Shown here piece by piece: positions 9,877-21,900 of a stretch of 64,000 nucleotides of DNA. The notes beneath the pieces were generated by a model that ran no database searches, was not told where the DNA came from, and saw only the letters and a program-made list of their open reading frames with translations. The stretch is from assembly GCA_036435485.1 (NCBI GenBank), contig CM071600.1, positions 53,689,546 through 53,753,545 of the forward strand. Reading direction: 5' to 3'. Position numbers and translations under genes: made by a program. Origin of the DNA: Saposhnikovia divaricata (taxonomy: Eukaryota; Streptophyta; Magnoliopsida; Apiales; Apiaceae). Position 1 is the stretch's first letter. Each line of letters opens with the position of its first letter.

Positions 9877-12252
9877 TCAGGCGTTGAGAGTGACATAATA
9901 GTCTTTGATCCATCCTTCAAGAATTCCAAACACCGTCTTACGTTGGATCACCAGCCATTCCGGATCATCTGGTTGGCTTGACTCAAGATCTAAGCAGTGT
10001 GAACCTGTTCACATTAACCATAACATTATTTTAATTTATATATTTCATTCTCATTTCGTCAAATCAAAATAAAATTTCCCCGGTATGTTAACATATATTT
10101 GCTGAGTTAAACACATTACAGTGTACTAAACTACTATCATTAACAGCTTACCATTAGTTGTGACAACGGCAACTAAACTATCAGATATATTATGCAATAC
10201 CCTGCGTTTAGAAGCACGAAATGAATAAAATTAGGCCAACACAATTCCACTTTCTGTGACCATAATGAAGTCGTCTACAGCAAATGCTTCAGTGAGTATC
10301 ATTTACATACCCGCCCCTGCTGTAAGGATCTCGCAAGCCATTGGTGAAAATAATGTTGCTAGCAAACTTCTTGAGAACCAATTTAATGTCCTACGTAAAT
10401 GTACAAATAGGATCAACTATAGCATGAATTCCGATGCATATTTCTTGTTGTACCTCTTCTTTCTATCAAGATTGGTCGAGGGTAGATTACCTGGCCTCCA
10501 TAATACGTGGTGATCCAGTGAGGCCGAGGTTCTACACCGAAGATATGTTTGCAATCTTTTGACCACTCACTCAGACTGAAATTCGATGGCGGGAACATTG
10601 TATGGTCGCCATCAGCAATGGGCACCACTAGCTCAGTGCAGGTCTATATAAGTAGAATATATTGTTTTCAGGCCAGGCATATGTACATCAATATGGATGA
10701 ACATGATGAAAAAACCAAAGAATGAAAAGGATTTACTTACTTGCCAATCCCACGCTTGGTCTGTTTCATCTAAATCAGTATCATCTGTTTCATGGCAATT
10801 TGTATCTCCTAAAAATGCATCGACACCGTCAATGATGCGTCCCAATAAATCTGTCCCGCTAGGTGCTCTATCAATGCCTCCGCACACTTGGGTAACTGGA
10901 TATGTTGGTGGAGCATCATATTGAGCTGCACTAGCATACACCCCGATCAAGTACTCCTTCAGTTCATCAGAATCACTCAGCTGTCTAGACAGATACATTA
11001 TTCATTTGTTTAGTGTTTCAATTCAGTTGCAAGATGATACAAACTTATTTGCTCGTCTAGTAAAATTTAATTAAATTGTTGATATTTATTTTTTGCTAAT
11101 TGAATTGTTCTTATTTACTTGCAGGTCTTGAATTTTTTGCTGAGGAATGCAAGGCCGTGGGGTTTTGAAGCAATTTTATCAATTTCCGACCATGACTTTT
11201 TGATTGTCATGTAACAACTTTCACTCACGTCCTGCATTGTATATACAACAACTCATGGATGTCAATTTGTGCTAAAATTGAATTCAAGGGAAATCTTCTG
11301 ATCTTGAATTGTTCAAATTAATTAAAGAATTAGTACCCTGAAATCTTTCGAAACAGCTACAAAATAAGCGTCATGTGGAGTAATGTCATCAAAGTAAAGG
11401 ATGGGGGCGGATGAGGCCAGAGCACCATATGCTACGTGGGGATACTTCAGACGAAACCATGCAGCAAGCACTAACAACACTCCAGTAAGTTTAATCAATA
11501 CTAACTAATTAAAAACTTAAAGTTTGTGTGTGTGTGGCGCAAAGAACCCGTGCAAAGGCATGTATGTACTAGTCACTTACGGCCTCCATATGATGCACCA
11601 ACAACAATGATCGGGGAATCATGAGCCAGTAACTTGTTTTTGAGGTAAATCAAGATTTCAGCGTAATCTGCTAAGGCTTGAGCCGAGTTAAAATAACCGC
11701 GAATTGTAACATTTTCCATAGACTTTTTCAATGATCCCAGTGGACTGGATTCACCATAAAATCGATGCTAATGATCAAACAACCATCAATTTGAAAAAAA
11801 AAAAAATTTAATTTACTTGATATGTAATTAACACATGTTCAAAAAATGCTTGCTTAATTTGCTGTACGTACCTCGATATAAACTTGAAGTGCTCTGAAAC
11901 GAGGTGCATTTTCCATCATAAATCCAACCCTTGGGTGACGACCAAGTGGATCCTCAGCTCCAAGGTAGGCAAATATGGGTGCATTTTTTTGTGAGCCACC
12001 CCAATGTTTAAAATTAAGATCATACCTCTGTTTAAAAGTAGTATAGCTCTGGGGATTGTAGTTGAAATGATCAAGTGTTTGATCATAGAAATATGTTGTG
12101 AAGCCTTTCGAAATCGCTGTTGGTTTGTTTTCGAAATTTTTTCGAATGCCTCCTCGCAGTAGAGAGAGCCTTGGAGTTCTGTGTTCGTGTGATGCTGAAA
12201 AACAGTATGAAATTGTTATTACAAGGAAAACAACTCGTTTAAGATTATTCAT
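9877..12252 (-). CDS. Serine carboxypeptidase S28 family (Pro-X carboxypeptidase-like), nine exons, intact
   Basis: Exons: 12252-11872, 11767-11581, 11470-11337, 11231-11119, 10984-10741, 10643-10491, 10390-10311, 10201-10152, 10004-9877. Every junction is GT-AG and phases agree, giving 1470 nt and 489 residues, normal for the family. The N-terminus MNNLKRVVFLVITISYCFSA looks like a signal peptide, so the enzyme is probably secreted or vacuolar. Catalytic triad: Ser186 in GASYGG, Asp425 in NGLRDPYS, His450 in GSHCLDL. Family members cleave after proline near the C-terminus, or release N-terminal dipeptides; the substrate here is unknown. ATG 12252 is chosen because it starts the signal peptide; an in-frame ATG lies 38 codons upstream. 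Acceptors of exons 3 and 5 were chosen by frame and family similarity. Confidence 0.9.
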
Positions 12253-12933
12253 TATGCTAATACGACCTATAGCTCGGCCAACTGATCTCAGTTTAATCGA
12301 TATAAATAGGGGAAACTTATTCCAAAGAAATATTTGTCCAGAATGGGAAAACATCTCAACAGACATGTTTCAAAATCAAGAAAATATCAGAAAAATGTTT
12401 TACAAAATAAATCATTTCTTTAAATGTATTCATTCTTTTCTTAAAAGATAGGTAATAATATATCGAGAATAATGTTCTGAGATCAGGATACTTGAGATAA
12501 CCAAATTTTTTTCAAATGTGTTGCCTTCCTTACTTGGCATCTGAGCTGGCGGTGTTTCCTGACCCGCTTTCCGTGTCATCACCTTTTAACTTCCAGTTCT
12601 TGAAATTTTTATATAGCTTTAAAACAATGATCGGAAAATCATGTTTCTACAAAAAAATTGTATGTCATCTTTAGTTGTGTGTAACGATGCTCGAAAAATT
12701 TGTAGTGTGAAGGAACTTATTTTTGCTTGGAAAATTTCGGCAGGCTTCAAAAGTGATATTCCTGTGCACTTTGACATTGTTAAAGTGTGTATCCTCCTTG
12801 ATGTTATAGACTCAAATAGCCAACTGAGAGAGATGAACTAGTTTAGACAAATTAAAGGTATAGATAATCTTACTTGCTCTATCGCACCTCATCCATGAGT
12901 AAATAGTATCCAACCTTAAACCTATCACTCTTA
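12253..12933. other. Upstream region of S28 gene, no other gene seen
   Basis: Presumed promoter side of the peptidase gene. About 12815-12865 (AACTAGTTTAGACAAATTAA) recurs at about 50355-50405, in both places next to a Tourist-like MITE start, so it is a small dispersed repeat or shared ancestral flank. Confidence 0.45.
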
Positions 12934-13295
12934 GAGCATCTCCAAGAGTCTCTTAGCTCACTCCTAAATATATTATAAACAATTAAGCTCTTAGTAAGTT
13001 ATTACATTGATTTGTGTGTCAACTCCAACAATGCTCTCTATTATGGCTCTTTATTTTATATTTTATTCATATTTCAATTCCACTTGGACAAACAATCAAT
13101 AGATGAGAGAGAAAAATCACTATTTTACTAATAAAATATTAAGTTAAGAGCTACTAGTTGCTCCTAAAATAGAGGAGAGATAATAAGCTCTTAACTTTTT
13201 AAAGAGCTTCTAAGAGTCTCTTGGAGCTTGATTTTAATTCTCTCTCCTCATTTTTTGAGTTAAGAGCTACAATAGAGAATCTCTTGGAGATGCTC
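12934..13295. mobile_element. Tourist-like MITE A (PIF/Harbinger type)
   Basis: 362 bp. Terminal inverted repeats GAGCATCTCCAAGAG / CTCTTGGAGATGCTC, flanked by TTA on both sides. A 3-bp TTA duplication is typical of PIF/Harbinger MITEs. No coding capacity. Confidence 0.85.
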
Positions 13296-13306
13296 TTAGC
13301 CTCTTA

Positions 13307-13667
13307 GAGCATCTTCAAGAGACTCTCTACTCAAGCTCTTAACTCAATAAATGAGGAGAGAGAATGAAAATGTTGCTCCAAGAGACTCTTAGTGGCTCTT
13401 AAAAACACTAAGAGCCTCTTCTCTCTCCTCATTTATAAGAGCCACTAATATCTCTTAACTAGTATTTTAATAATAAAATATACATGTCCACCAATTATTG
13501 CACAACATTTGGTTATAGTGGGGTTAATTTATGAATAAATTATAAATAAAGAGCTAATATAAAGAGGATTGTTGGAGTTTGACACATAAACCAATGTAAT
13601 AACTTGCTAAGAGCCATTTATTTATATTATTTTGAAGATGGAATTTAGGAGTCTCTTGGAGATGCTC
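13307..13667. mobile_element. Tourist-like MITE B, next to A in opposite orientation
   Basis: 361 bp. Inverted repeats GAGCATCTTCAAGAG / CTCTTGGAGATGCTC, flanked by TTA on both sides, only 11 bases from MITE A. The interior is the reverse complement of the copy at 63307-63667. Confidence 0.85.
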
Positions 13668-14593
13668 TTAGTCACCTAAATACTAAAACTTCCAGTCTCT
13701 ATTCAATTCGGAGCCTGCATTGCATTTTTTTCATCCATCGAGGGAAGATTTTGGGAAGATAACTTTATCTCTAGTTTCGAGAATTTGAGTTGTACTCCTA
13801 TCATCAGCCAGAACGAAGGCTTCCAAATTGACAGCGTAAGTTGTAGTGTTGTCAACAACAGAAAATAATTTCAATCTGTTGACAACAATAGCTTATTCAT
13901 ACAATTTATTGTTGCAAGGACGAATTCATGTAGGGGTTTATGGGGACACGTGTCCCAAAGAAAAAAAAAGTTAACGATTTTTTTTTGAAATTTATGGGAT
14001 AAATGCGTATATTTTATAAAGTGTCCCCAACTTCTTATTAATTATATCATAATTTAAATTATTTGTATTTTAGTTATAGTTAAATGATCATAAATTGGAG
14101 ATTGAATGGTTAGAATCCTAGATTTTAAGTACTTAAATATCAAAAATGTATAAAATATATACTAAAAATGACCAAAAAAAAATAAATTTGCTCGGTAAGT
14201 CGTGACATAATTCATTTATGTATATAGTGCCCCACAGGAAAATATTCATGCATCCGCCACTGCTTTACTGTATAGCATTTGCGTCAAGAGCATATTGGAG
14301 AAATACAGGGGCAGTTTGTAATAAAATTTAAAGTCTAATCTTGTACGTTTGTTGCTGCAAAGTTCAAAGTCATCTAATCTTGTACTTTTTCTGTCCCAAT
14401 CAATTGTTTACATTTTTCTTTTTGAAACGTCTCAACCAATTCTTTACGTTTCCTAAAATAGTAAGTTTTAAACATAATTATATCCTATATATAATTAACG
14501 TTTCATAAAAAAAAATCATTACTCCACCAATCTTCTCCATTATCAAACCCAAATTTCATATTACATTATTCAGCTATTTTAGCATTTGGATGT
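13668..14593. other. Intergenic DNA, no gene seen
   Basis: AT-rich flank between MITE B and gypsy copy 2. It holds a palindrome with a G-box core (GGGACACGTGTCCC near 13946) and a probable degraded Stowaway-like end near 14390, neither firmly assigned. Confidence 0.4.
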
Positions 14594-15113
14594 TGTTGTG
14601 GAATAAAAACTAGGCTACTAGTATTGCGGCTTGGGTTTATGTATTTAATGTAAGGGTGTGTGAGCTTCGTGCTTTAATGGCTGCTCTTGTGCTCGTGGCT
14701 GATTCTGCCTTCACAAGATGCCTACGTACTTTGATGAATATCAAAGATCAAGCCAAAAAACGTAGTTCTGAGGTGAGGGGTCTGACCCTTTATATAGGCT
14801 GAGAAGCCTTAGAATTAAGGAAGGAGTTGGAGACTTAATAGATAAGTCACCTCCTTGAGGAAAGTTCTTGATCTATTCCTTATAGGAATCAGTTTCCATA
14901 TAGAATTGGATGCTTTATAGGATAAGTCTGAAGGAGATATTATCCTTATCCAACTCTTATTTGCTGAGCTGTTCATTACCCTTGATATTAATTACGAAAT
15001 TAATATTATAAATAGGGTTTGGGCCCAACTGGTGGGCCCCACGTTTGGACTATTCCGGGTATAATTAATATCATATTAAAGGTGTATTTAAGGCTTACTT
15101 TTAGCCCATATCA
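14594..15113 (-). repeat. 3' LTR of gypsy copy 2
   Basis: 520 bp, TG...CA ends (TGATATGGGC to CCACAACA in element orientation), preceded by target duplication GATGT. Matches the other LTR at 519 of 520 positions by eye. Confidence 0.95.
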
Positions 15114-15126
15114 TTTGCCCCCCAAC
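15114..15126 (-). other. Polypurine tract, copy 2
   Basis: GTTGGGGGGCAAA on the minus strand directly abuts the 3' LTR; it would prime plus-strand DNA synthesis. The same 13 bases abut the 3' LTR of copy 3. Confidence 0.88.
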
Positions 15127-15459
15127 TTCTAGGAAAACTGATCAGGTTTTCCTTGAAGTTTTATCTGTCTTTCGTGAGACTTGGGTCAGGGCTTTGTACA
15201 CTAGTGTTTCACGAATGTCGTCTTGATGCAAAGTGTGGAGCGACCGACACGTTTACGACGATATGCCTTATTCGAGGCTAAGCAATTTCCATAACTTTAG
15301 TTACAGAGTCTTTTTTCTTCAAGGAATTATCTATGAAATTCCTCGTATTTCCATTTTTATCCTATTATGGTACCTACAGGTATCAAAATTCCATGTCTGT
15401 GAAGATTAGCTGTCAGAAAATCAATTTTTATAGCAAATTTCGACCAGGACTGAGTATTT

Positions 15460-16100
15460 TCGATCAGAAATTCGACCAGGAATTCGACCAGGAGTTCGAC
15501 CAGGAATTCGACCAGGAATTCGACCAGGATTCTGGTCGAATTAAGGCCTTCTTTTTCTTCCTGATCGAAGAGATTTTCGACCAGGATTCCTGGTCGTTTC
15601 GACCAGGATTCTGGTCGAAATAAGGGTCCAAATTTGCTCTGGTCGAAGGGTTTTTCGACCAGGATTCCTGGTCGTTTCGACCAGGATTCTGGTCGAAATA
15701 AGGGCCTTAGAATGGTTTTGGTCGAAAGGTTTTTCGACCAGGATTCCTAGTCGTTTCGACCAGGATTCTGGTCGAATTAAGGGCGTTTCCAACGCTTTGG
15801 TCGAAGGGTTTTTCGACCAGGATTCTTGGTCGTTTCGACCAGGATTCTGGTCGAATTAAGGGCGTTTCCAACGCTTTGGTCGAAGGGTTTTTCGACCAGG
15901 ATTCTTGGTCGTTTCAACCAGGATTCTGGTCGAATTAAGGGCGTTTCCAACGCTTTGGTCGAAGGGTTTTTCGACCAGGATTCTTGGTCGTTTCGACCAG
16001 GATTCTGGTCGAATTAAGGGCGTTTCCAACGCTTTGGTCGAAAGGTTTTTCGACCAGAATTCTTGGTCGTTTCGACCAGGATTCTGGTCGAATTAAGGGC
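15460..16100. repeat. Palindromic tandem array in the element's 3' region, copy 2
   Basis: It begins with about five 12-bp units (TTCGACCAGGAA), then about seven units of 79 bp. The last four are nearly identical, with starts 79 bases apart at about 15826, 15905, 15984 and 16063. Each unit holds the inverted pair TTCGACCAG / CTGGTCGAA. Open frames across it are repeat artefacts. It lies between the polypurine tract and the antisense gene's promoter. Confidence 0.92.
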
Positions 16101-16403
16101 CACTTTGGCTTTGGGCCTATTCTTATGGGGCCTGGTACTTTTCTTTTCAAAATGGGCTTATCCTCATAGTTGTTATTGGGCCCATCCGGGCTATTTGGAT
16201 CCAAATCCAGGATTTATTGTCTATGATATTTTTTTAAAAAATACCCATAATTTTCTTCAAAATATCTAAGATATTTTTCAAAGATATTTTCCTAAGAATG
16301 TCCTAGAATTGGGCCTTAATTTGGGCCGGTTTCATGGGCTTTTCTGACCTGTTACTGTAGGTTTCTTGACCGTTTGGAGGAATTTTAACCGGCTAAAAGA
16401 TTG

Positions 16404-16411
16404 TATATAAG
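16404..16411 (+). promoter_or_regulatory. TATA box of the antisense gene, copy 2
   Basis: TATATAAG, 263 bases before the ATG at 16674, preceded by AACCGG at about 16387 and followed by a CT-rich leader. The arrangement is the same in copy 1 and partly kept in copy 3. Confidence 0.62.
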
Positions 16412-16673
16412 AGTGAGAGTGAAGTGTTCACTTTCTCATTCTTACTTCTACTCAAACACTTCACTAGAAATTCTCTCTGTAGTTATCTCTATTTCAAGGC
16501 GATTTCCGGCGAAAGTTTTCTTTAAGCTCCTCCCCTTCACGGTGGTTTCTGGGTTTATTTCTTGAAGATACCTTCATTCCTTCATATTTTCTGGGTTTTC
16601 TTTGAAGATTTTCTTCAAATCTTCAAACTTTCTGGGTTTTTCAAGAGCTTCGAACCTTTCTTCAAGAGCATCA

Positions 16674-18578
16674 ATGGAAGACAAAGCTAAGTCTCGCCTT
16701 GCAAAGATGAATTCTGCCTCCTCCAAAGGTACAATCACCATTCGCTCTTCTTACACATCTCTAGTAGATATGTTAAATCAACGTGGAGATGATTACCCCT
16801 CTTTGTCAGAATTAGATGCATATGACTGTTGTAGCTCTTATCATGATGTTGATGAAATCACTAGATATAACAAGCTTTTCAAAATTAAATCGCCTTATAA
16901 ACTTGTCCCAGCCGAGCCAGGTGACAGACCTTGTCACTGGAAACCCAATTCTTTGTGTGTTTATAGGGAGAGTCTAGTGGCTGGCCTTCGTTTTCCATTT
17001 CATGAATTCATTCCTAGACTCTTAGCTGATGTGCAAATTAGTCCATGTCAACTCCCGCCAAACGCGTGGAGAATTATATTATGTTTTATGGTTTTGTGTC
17101 TTCGACAACAACTCCCTTTATCAGTTGCTCTTTTTCGCAAACTTTTTCAATTTTACAATAGTCCTGCCACGAACCCTGGCTGGGTATATGTTAAGCTCCG
17201 TCCTAGAGTCCCCCCAATCTTTAATGGCAAGTCAATTCCTGATAATAATGCGGGCTGGAAAAATGAGTTCGCATACTTAGAATGGGATGGAGGTGATTGG
17301 GGCACTCTCTTTAGGCAGACATTCTCGAGAGTCTCAGATGGAAGTGCTAAGGGAATCGTCCTTAGTACCGAGGAACAGGCCGCTTATAATACTTTGACCG
17401 AGGCAGACGGTAGTTCTATTACCTGCCTAAGTCTTTTAAATGAGGAGTCTCTAAGGGGAGTAGGCCTTTCCAGAGTTTCTGAGCGGGGTAATTTTCTTAC
17501 TGGTCTTTGCCATTTACTTTTTAATACTGAATTTATTCCAACTCTCTTTTTGGTCGTTCTTGCAGTTGCGAAATTGATTGTGGAGGCTGCACCCTCTCCT
17601 GATGAAGAGACGGCCAGGATGGTTCGGGCTAAGAGGGTTGCTGACCCTCGAGGAAAAAACACGGAGCCTCCTTTCCTGCGCCCCCACAAGGTCCATAAAG
17701 GGGAGTTGAGATATGGTGACATAGCTGGACTGGAGGGGAGCTCCCAGGTTAATGTCCAGTCGACGGTTTTCAGGCCTCCTTGGGGCTTTAGGAAGCAGGA
17801 TTCTGTGGTGGGCTCTACGAAGCACTCCATGGATTGGTCTTTAAACTCGATCACCACCCCTGATTATAAGGACATGGTCCTTGGTGGAGGTATTGGGGAG
17901 TCAGAGGCACTTGGTGCTCAGGCTCTCGCTGTGGTAAGTCTCAAACTTTTATCTTTCGATACCTTAACGGCTTTTAAGTTCAATACTTGATTTCAATGCT
18001 AACCTTTTATGCAGGCTAACGTCCATTTCCAAAGCTTGGTTCATAAAGCCAAAGCTTGGAAAGAGAAGTCTAAAGCTTTTGAGTCTGAGTCTCAGAAGAA
18101 GACTCTCCATATTAACCGTCTGGAAGAGCAAATAAAGAAGAAAGATGAAGAGATGGTAGGGATGCATGCGGAGCTGGTCGCCCTGAGAGATGACAAGGAG
18201 AAGCATATTGATGAATATCTGGATTCGGAGGAGTACAAGACCCTCATGGATCAGCATGATGAGATGCTCTTTCCTAGTCAGTTTTCTGATGGGTGGACCA
18301 AGGCCCTTGAAGCAGTTCTGAGGCAGCATCCAGGGTTATTCTTGCCTTCTGCTTTTCCTAGCCCTCACCTTCCCCATGCCTTGACACAGGGGCCTGGTTC
18401 CAGTGAAGAGCTGTTTGGGGAGGATGACACTTTGGTTAAGGAGCATGCTACTGCCACTTCTTCAGCTTTAGATCCCGAGCCTACTCTAGCTCAGCCTGGT
18501 GCTGCTATCTCTGCCGACGAGGGGTCTACTACTGAGACTAGCTCTGAGGATGCTTCTCCTGCTAAGGAGGCCCCTTAG
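16674..18578 (+). CDS. Spliced antisense gene carried by the gypsy element (Transposase_28-like protein), intact
   Basis: Three exons: 16674-17487, 17566-17933, 18015-18578, giving 581 residues. Intron 1 (17488-17565, GTAATT..TTGCAG) is phase 1; intron 2 (17934-18014, GTAAGT..ATGCAG) is phase 0. ATG 16674 (MEDKAKSRL) aligns with the start in copy 3 (MAEDRASLR). Residues 1-270 hold the conserved block with CHWKPNSLCVY, FPFHEFIPRLLADV and LPPNAWRIILCFMVLC (from L127), resembling Pfam 'putative gypsy-type transposon'. Exon 3 encodes a Lys/Glu-rich coiled coil, an LFPSQFSDGW motif and an acidic Ser/Thr-rich tail. No zinc finger or nuclease motif seen. Intron 1 is 78 nt and open, so a retained form would add 26 mostly hydrophobic residues. 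Role unknown. Confidence 0.85.
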
Positions 18579-18995
18579 ACTTTATTTATTTATCATTTGC
18601 CTTTCTGAACTTTGGGGTTTCAACCATTTGACTTAATAGCCTTCGGGCCTTTGTAATTTCTAACTTAACTATTTATGCAGTTTATTTCCGCTCATTTTTC
18701 TTGCCTTTGCTCATAGTTTGTTAATACTTTAGAATTTTTGAGTACTTGGCCTCCTGGCTGGTACTTAAACTTATAAGTCGGTCCAACATTCGTCTTTCGT
18801 TTATTTTAGCAAGGAAAGATAACCAATAGAGAAAACAGAATAAATCCCATTATGCTGTCAAAGGATATTAATAAAATGGGTTCAACCCTTACATAGATAC
18901 TTTATCAACTACTGGGAGCAACATGCTCTATAATGGTTTCATTCGAACCTTATTCCTAATAAATAGATAAAAGTTCAAGCCTTTATCAAAAGACC
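18579..18995. other. Convergent 3' region between antisense gene and pol, copy 2
   Basis: 417 bases with no gene, between two facing stop codons; presumed overlapping 3' UTRs of the antisense transcript and the genomic retroelement RNA. Confidence 0.5.
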
Positions 18996-21900
18996 TCAAA
19001 CATAATAAACTTTGAGGTTCACAGCATGCCAAGTCCGGGGCACCTCAACCCCATCCAAGGTTTCTAACTTGTAAGATCCTCGTCCTAACACCTTCCTGAC
19101 CAGATACGGTCCTTCCCAGTTTGGTGCTAACTTTCCTTTTTGGCCAACTCCTGAGGCTTCAATCTTCCTTAGGACCATGTCGCCTTGTCGAAAAAATCTT
19201 TCTTTAACTCTCTGGTTGTAATGAAAAGAGGCTCTCTTCTGATACTCAGCATTCCTAGCATTAGCTTCATCTCTGACCTCGTCAATTAAATCCAGGGCCA
19301 GTCTCATCCCTTCTTCATTAGTTTCTGGCTCATATGCCTCGATTCGAGGTGATGCCTGCATGATCTCCAAGGGCACAACAGCCTCGGCTCCATAAGCCAG
19401 CAAAAATGGGGTTGCTCCAGTTGTTACCTTGTAAGTGGTACGATACGCCCAGAGTATGGGCAGCAGTTCATCTACCCAAGTGTTCCTAGAGCGCTCGACC
19501 CTCTTCTTCACTCCATCAAGGATAATTCGATTAGCTACCTCAGCTTGCCCATTGGCTTGTGGATGTGCCACTGAGGTAAAGCGGAGCTCAATCGCATTCT
19601 CTTCACAATACTTCTTAAACTCCTCATTATTGAACTGTGTCCCATTGTCTGTCACAAGGATTCGTGGGATTCCGTATCTGCAAATGATGTTCTCCCAGAA
19701 GAACTGGGAAACTTGCTTGGTGGTTATCTTGGCCAGGGGTTTAGCCTCAATCCACTTAGTGAAGTAATCAATGGCCACTATCAGGAATTTGCTCTGTGCT
19801 GAAGCCATGGGAAAGGGTCCAAGTATGTCCATCCCCCACATTGCAAACGGAATGGGAGAGTTGATAGAGGTCAACATCTCAGGCGGTTGCCTCACAATTG
19901 GGGCATGCTTCTGGCATCTCTCACATCTCTTGACATAGTTTTGTGCATCAGCCAACATCTCCGGCCAATAAAACCCTAAACAAATTATCTTGTGAGCTAG
20001 GGCTCTGCCCCCCAAATGTTGCCCACAGATCCCTTCATGAACTTCCTCTAATGCTTCCCTTGCCTCTAAAGGCCTTAGACATTTCAAGTACGGGATGACA
20101 AACGACCTTTTGTACAGAATACCCTCAATCAAAGTATATCTCAACGCTCTTACTGAGAGTTTTCGTGCCTCCATGGCATTGTCTGGGAGCCAACCGGTCT
20201 CCAGGTGTGCCTTGATAGGATCTATCCAAGAGCCTCCTATATCAATCGGTGCCATTAACTTTGCATTAATGGTTGGGGCCTTCAGGACCTGAAAGTAGAT
20301 ACTCCCAGCATAATTTTCTATTTCAGAAGAAGCAAACTTAGACAGGGCATCGGCCTTAACGTTTTCTTCTCTCGGGATGTGCTCAACATGACATTCCTCA
20401 AACTGAGACATAACAGCCTTCACCACTCTCAGGTATTTCGCCATAGTCTCATCCTTAGCTTCAAATTCGCCGTTTACTTGGGATATCACAAGTCGTGAAT
20501 CTCCACAAACTTTAAGGTTTTTGACCCGCATGATTCTAGCTAAACCCAAACCAGCTATTAATGCCTCATACTCTGCCTCATTGTTAGTAGTAGGAAAATC
20601 CAGCTTTAAAGCATACTCAACTGTGAACCCATCAGGGCTTTGCAAAACCAAACCTGCACCACTAGAATTTGTTTTTGATGCTCCATCAAAATAGAGCACC
20701 CAATATTCCTTTAGATCGGGTGTAAGTTCCTCTTCTTTTTTCTCTTGCCCAGGGGTAGTCATTATCTCTTGCCCCCCGACTTCTTGGTTGTTAATAGTAC
20801 ATTCAACCACGAAGTCAGCCAATGCCTGAGCCTTGATGGCTGTCCGAGGCTTGTATGTGATATCGAATTCTCCTAACTCAATCGCCCATTTAATTAGCCT
20901 TCCACTGGCCTTAGGGCTATGCAATATGTTCCTCAACTGTTGGTTCGTCAGAACTTGAATCTTGTGTGCCTGAAAGTAAGGTCGCAATTTCCTTGAGGCA
21001 GTTACTAAAGCCAAAGCAAACTTTTCTATGGGTGAGTAATTCAACTCAGCCCCATGCAACACTTTGCTTACATAGTAGATAGGTTTCCTGACTTTCTCCT
21101 CTTCTCGAATAAGGACAGCACTCAGGGCTTGCTCAGATACCGCCAGGTATAGATAAAGAGTCTCTCCAGGACTTGGTTTGGTCAATAATGGGGCTTCAAC
21201 CATGTATTTCTTCAATTGCTCGAAGGCCTCTTGGCTCTCAGGAGTCCACTCAAAATTTTTCACTTTCTTCAGTGCTTGAAAGAAAGGCAAGCACTTGTCA
21301 CCAGACTTGGAGATGAATCTTCCTAAAGCCGCTACCCGGCCCGTCAACTTCTGCACATCTCTTATAGAGCGCGGTGGTTCCATGTCTAAGATTGCCTTGA
21401 TCTTGTCGGGGTTGGCCTCTATGCCTCTTTTAGAAACCATCAGACCCAAAAATTTGCCTGATCCAACGCCAAAGGCACACTTGGCTGGATTCAACATCAT
21501 CTTGTGGTGCCTCAGCACTTCAAATGCCTCTCTGAGGTGCTTGATATGATCTGTCTTGACCAAGCTTTTAACCAGCATATCATCGACATAAACCTCCATG
21601 GTTTTTCCAATCAGATGGGCAAATATCTTATTCACCAATCGTTGGTAAGTAGCTCCCGCATTCTTTAAGCCAAACGCCATAACAAGATAGCAGAAAACAC
21701 CAAAGTCGGTTATGAAAGATACCTTAGGGATGTCATCCTTGTGCATCTTAATCTGATTATAGCCGCTGAACCCATCCATGAAGCTCAGCATCTCATGTCC
21801 AGCTGTGGCATCTATCAACATATCTATCCTTGGCAGAGGGAAACAATCCTTTGGGCATGCATCATTCAGGTCAGTGAAGTCTATACACATCCTCCACTTC

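Noticed and set aside
15541..16269. Six overlapping short frames of repeated residues on both strands
   Set aside because: They are translations of the 79-bp tandem array; the start spacing equals the repeat period.
17384..17857. 157-codon minus frame opposite antisense exon 2
   Set aside because: Overlaps both introns of the supported gene and does not keep its frame in copy 3.
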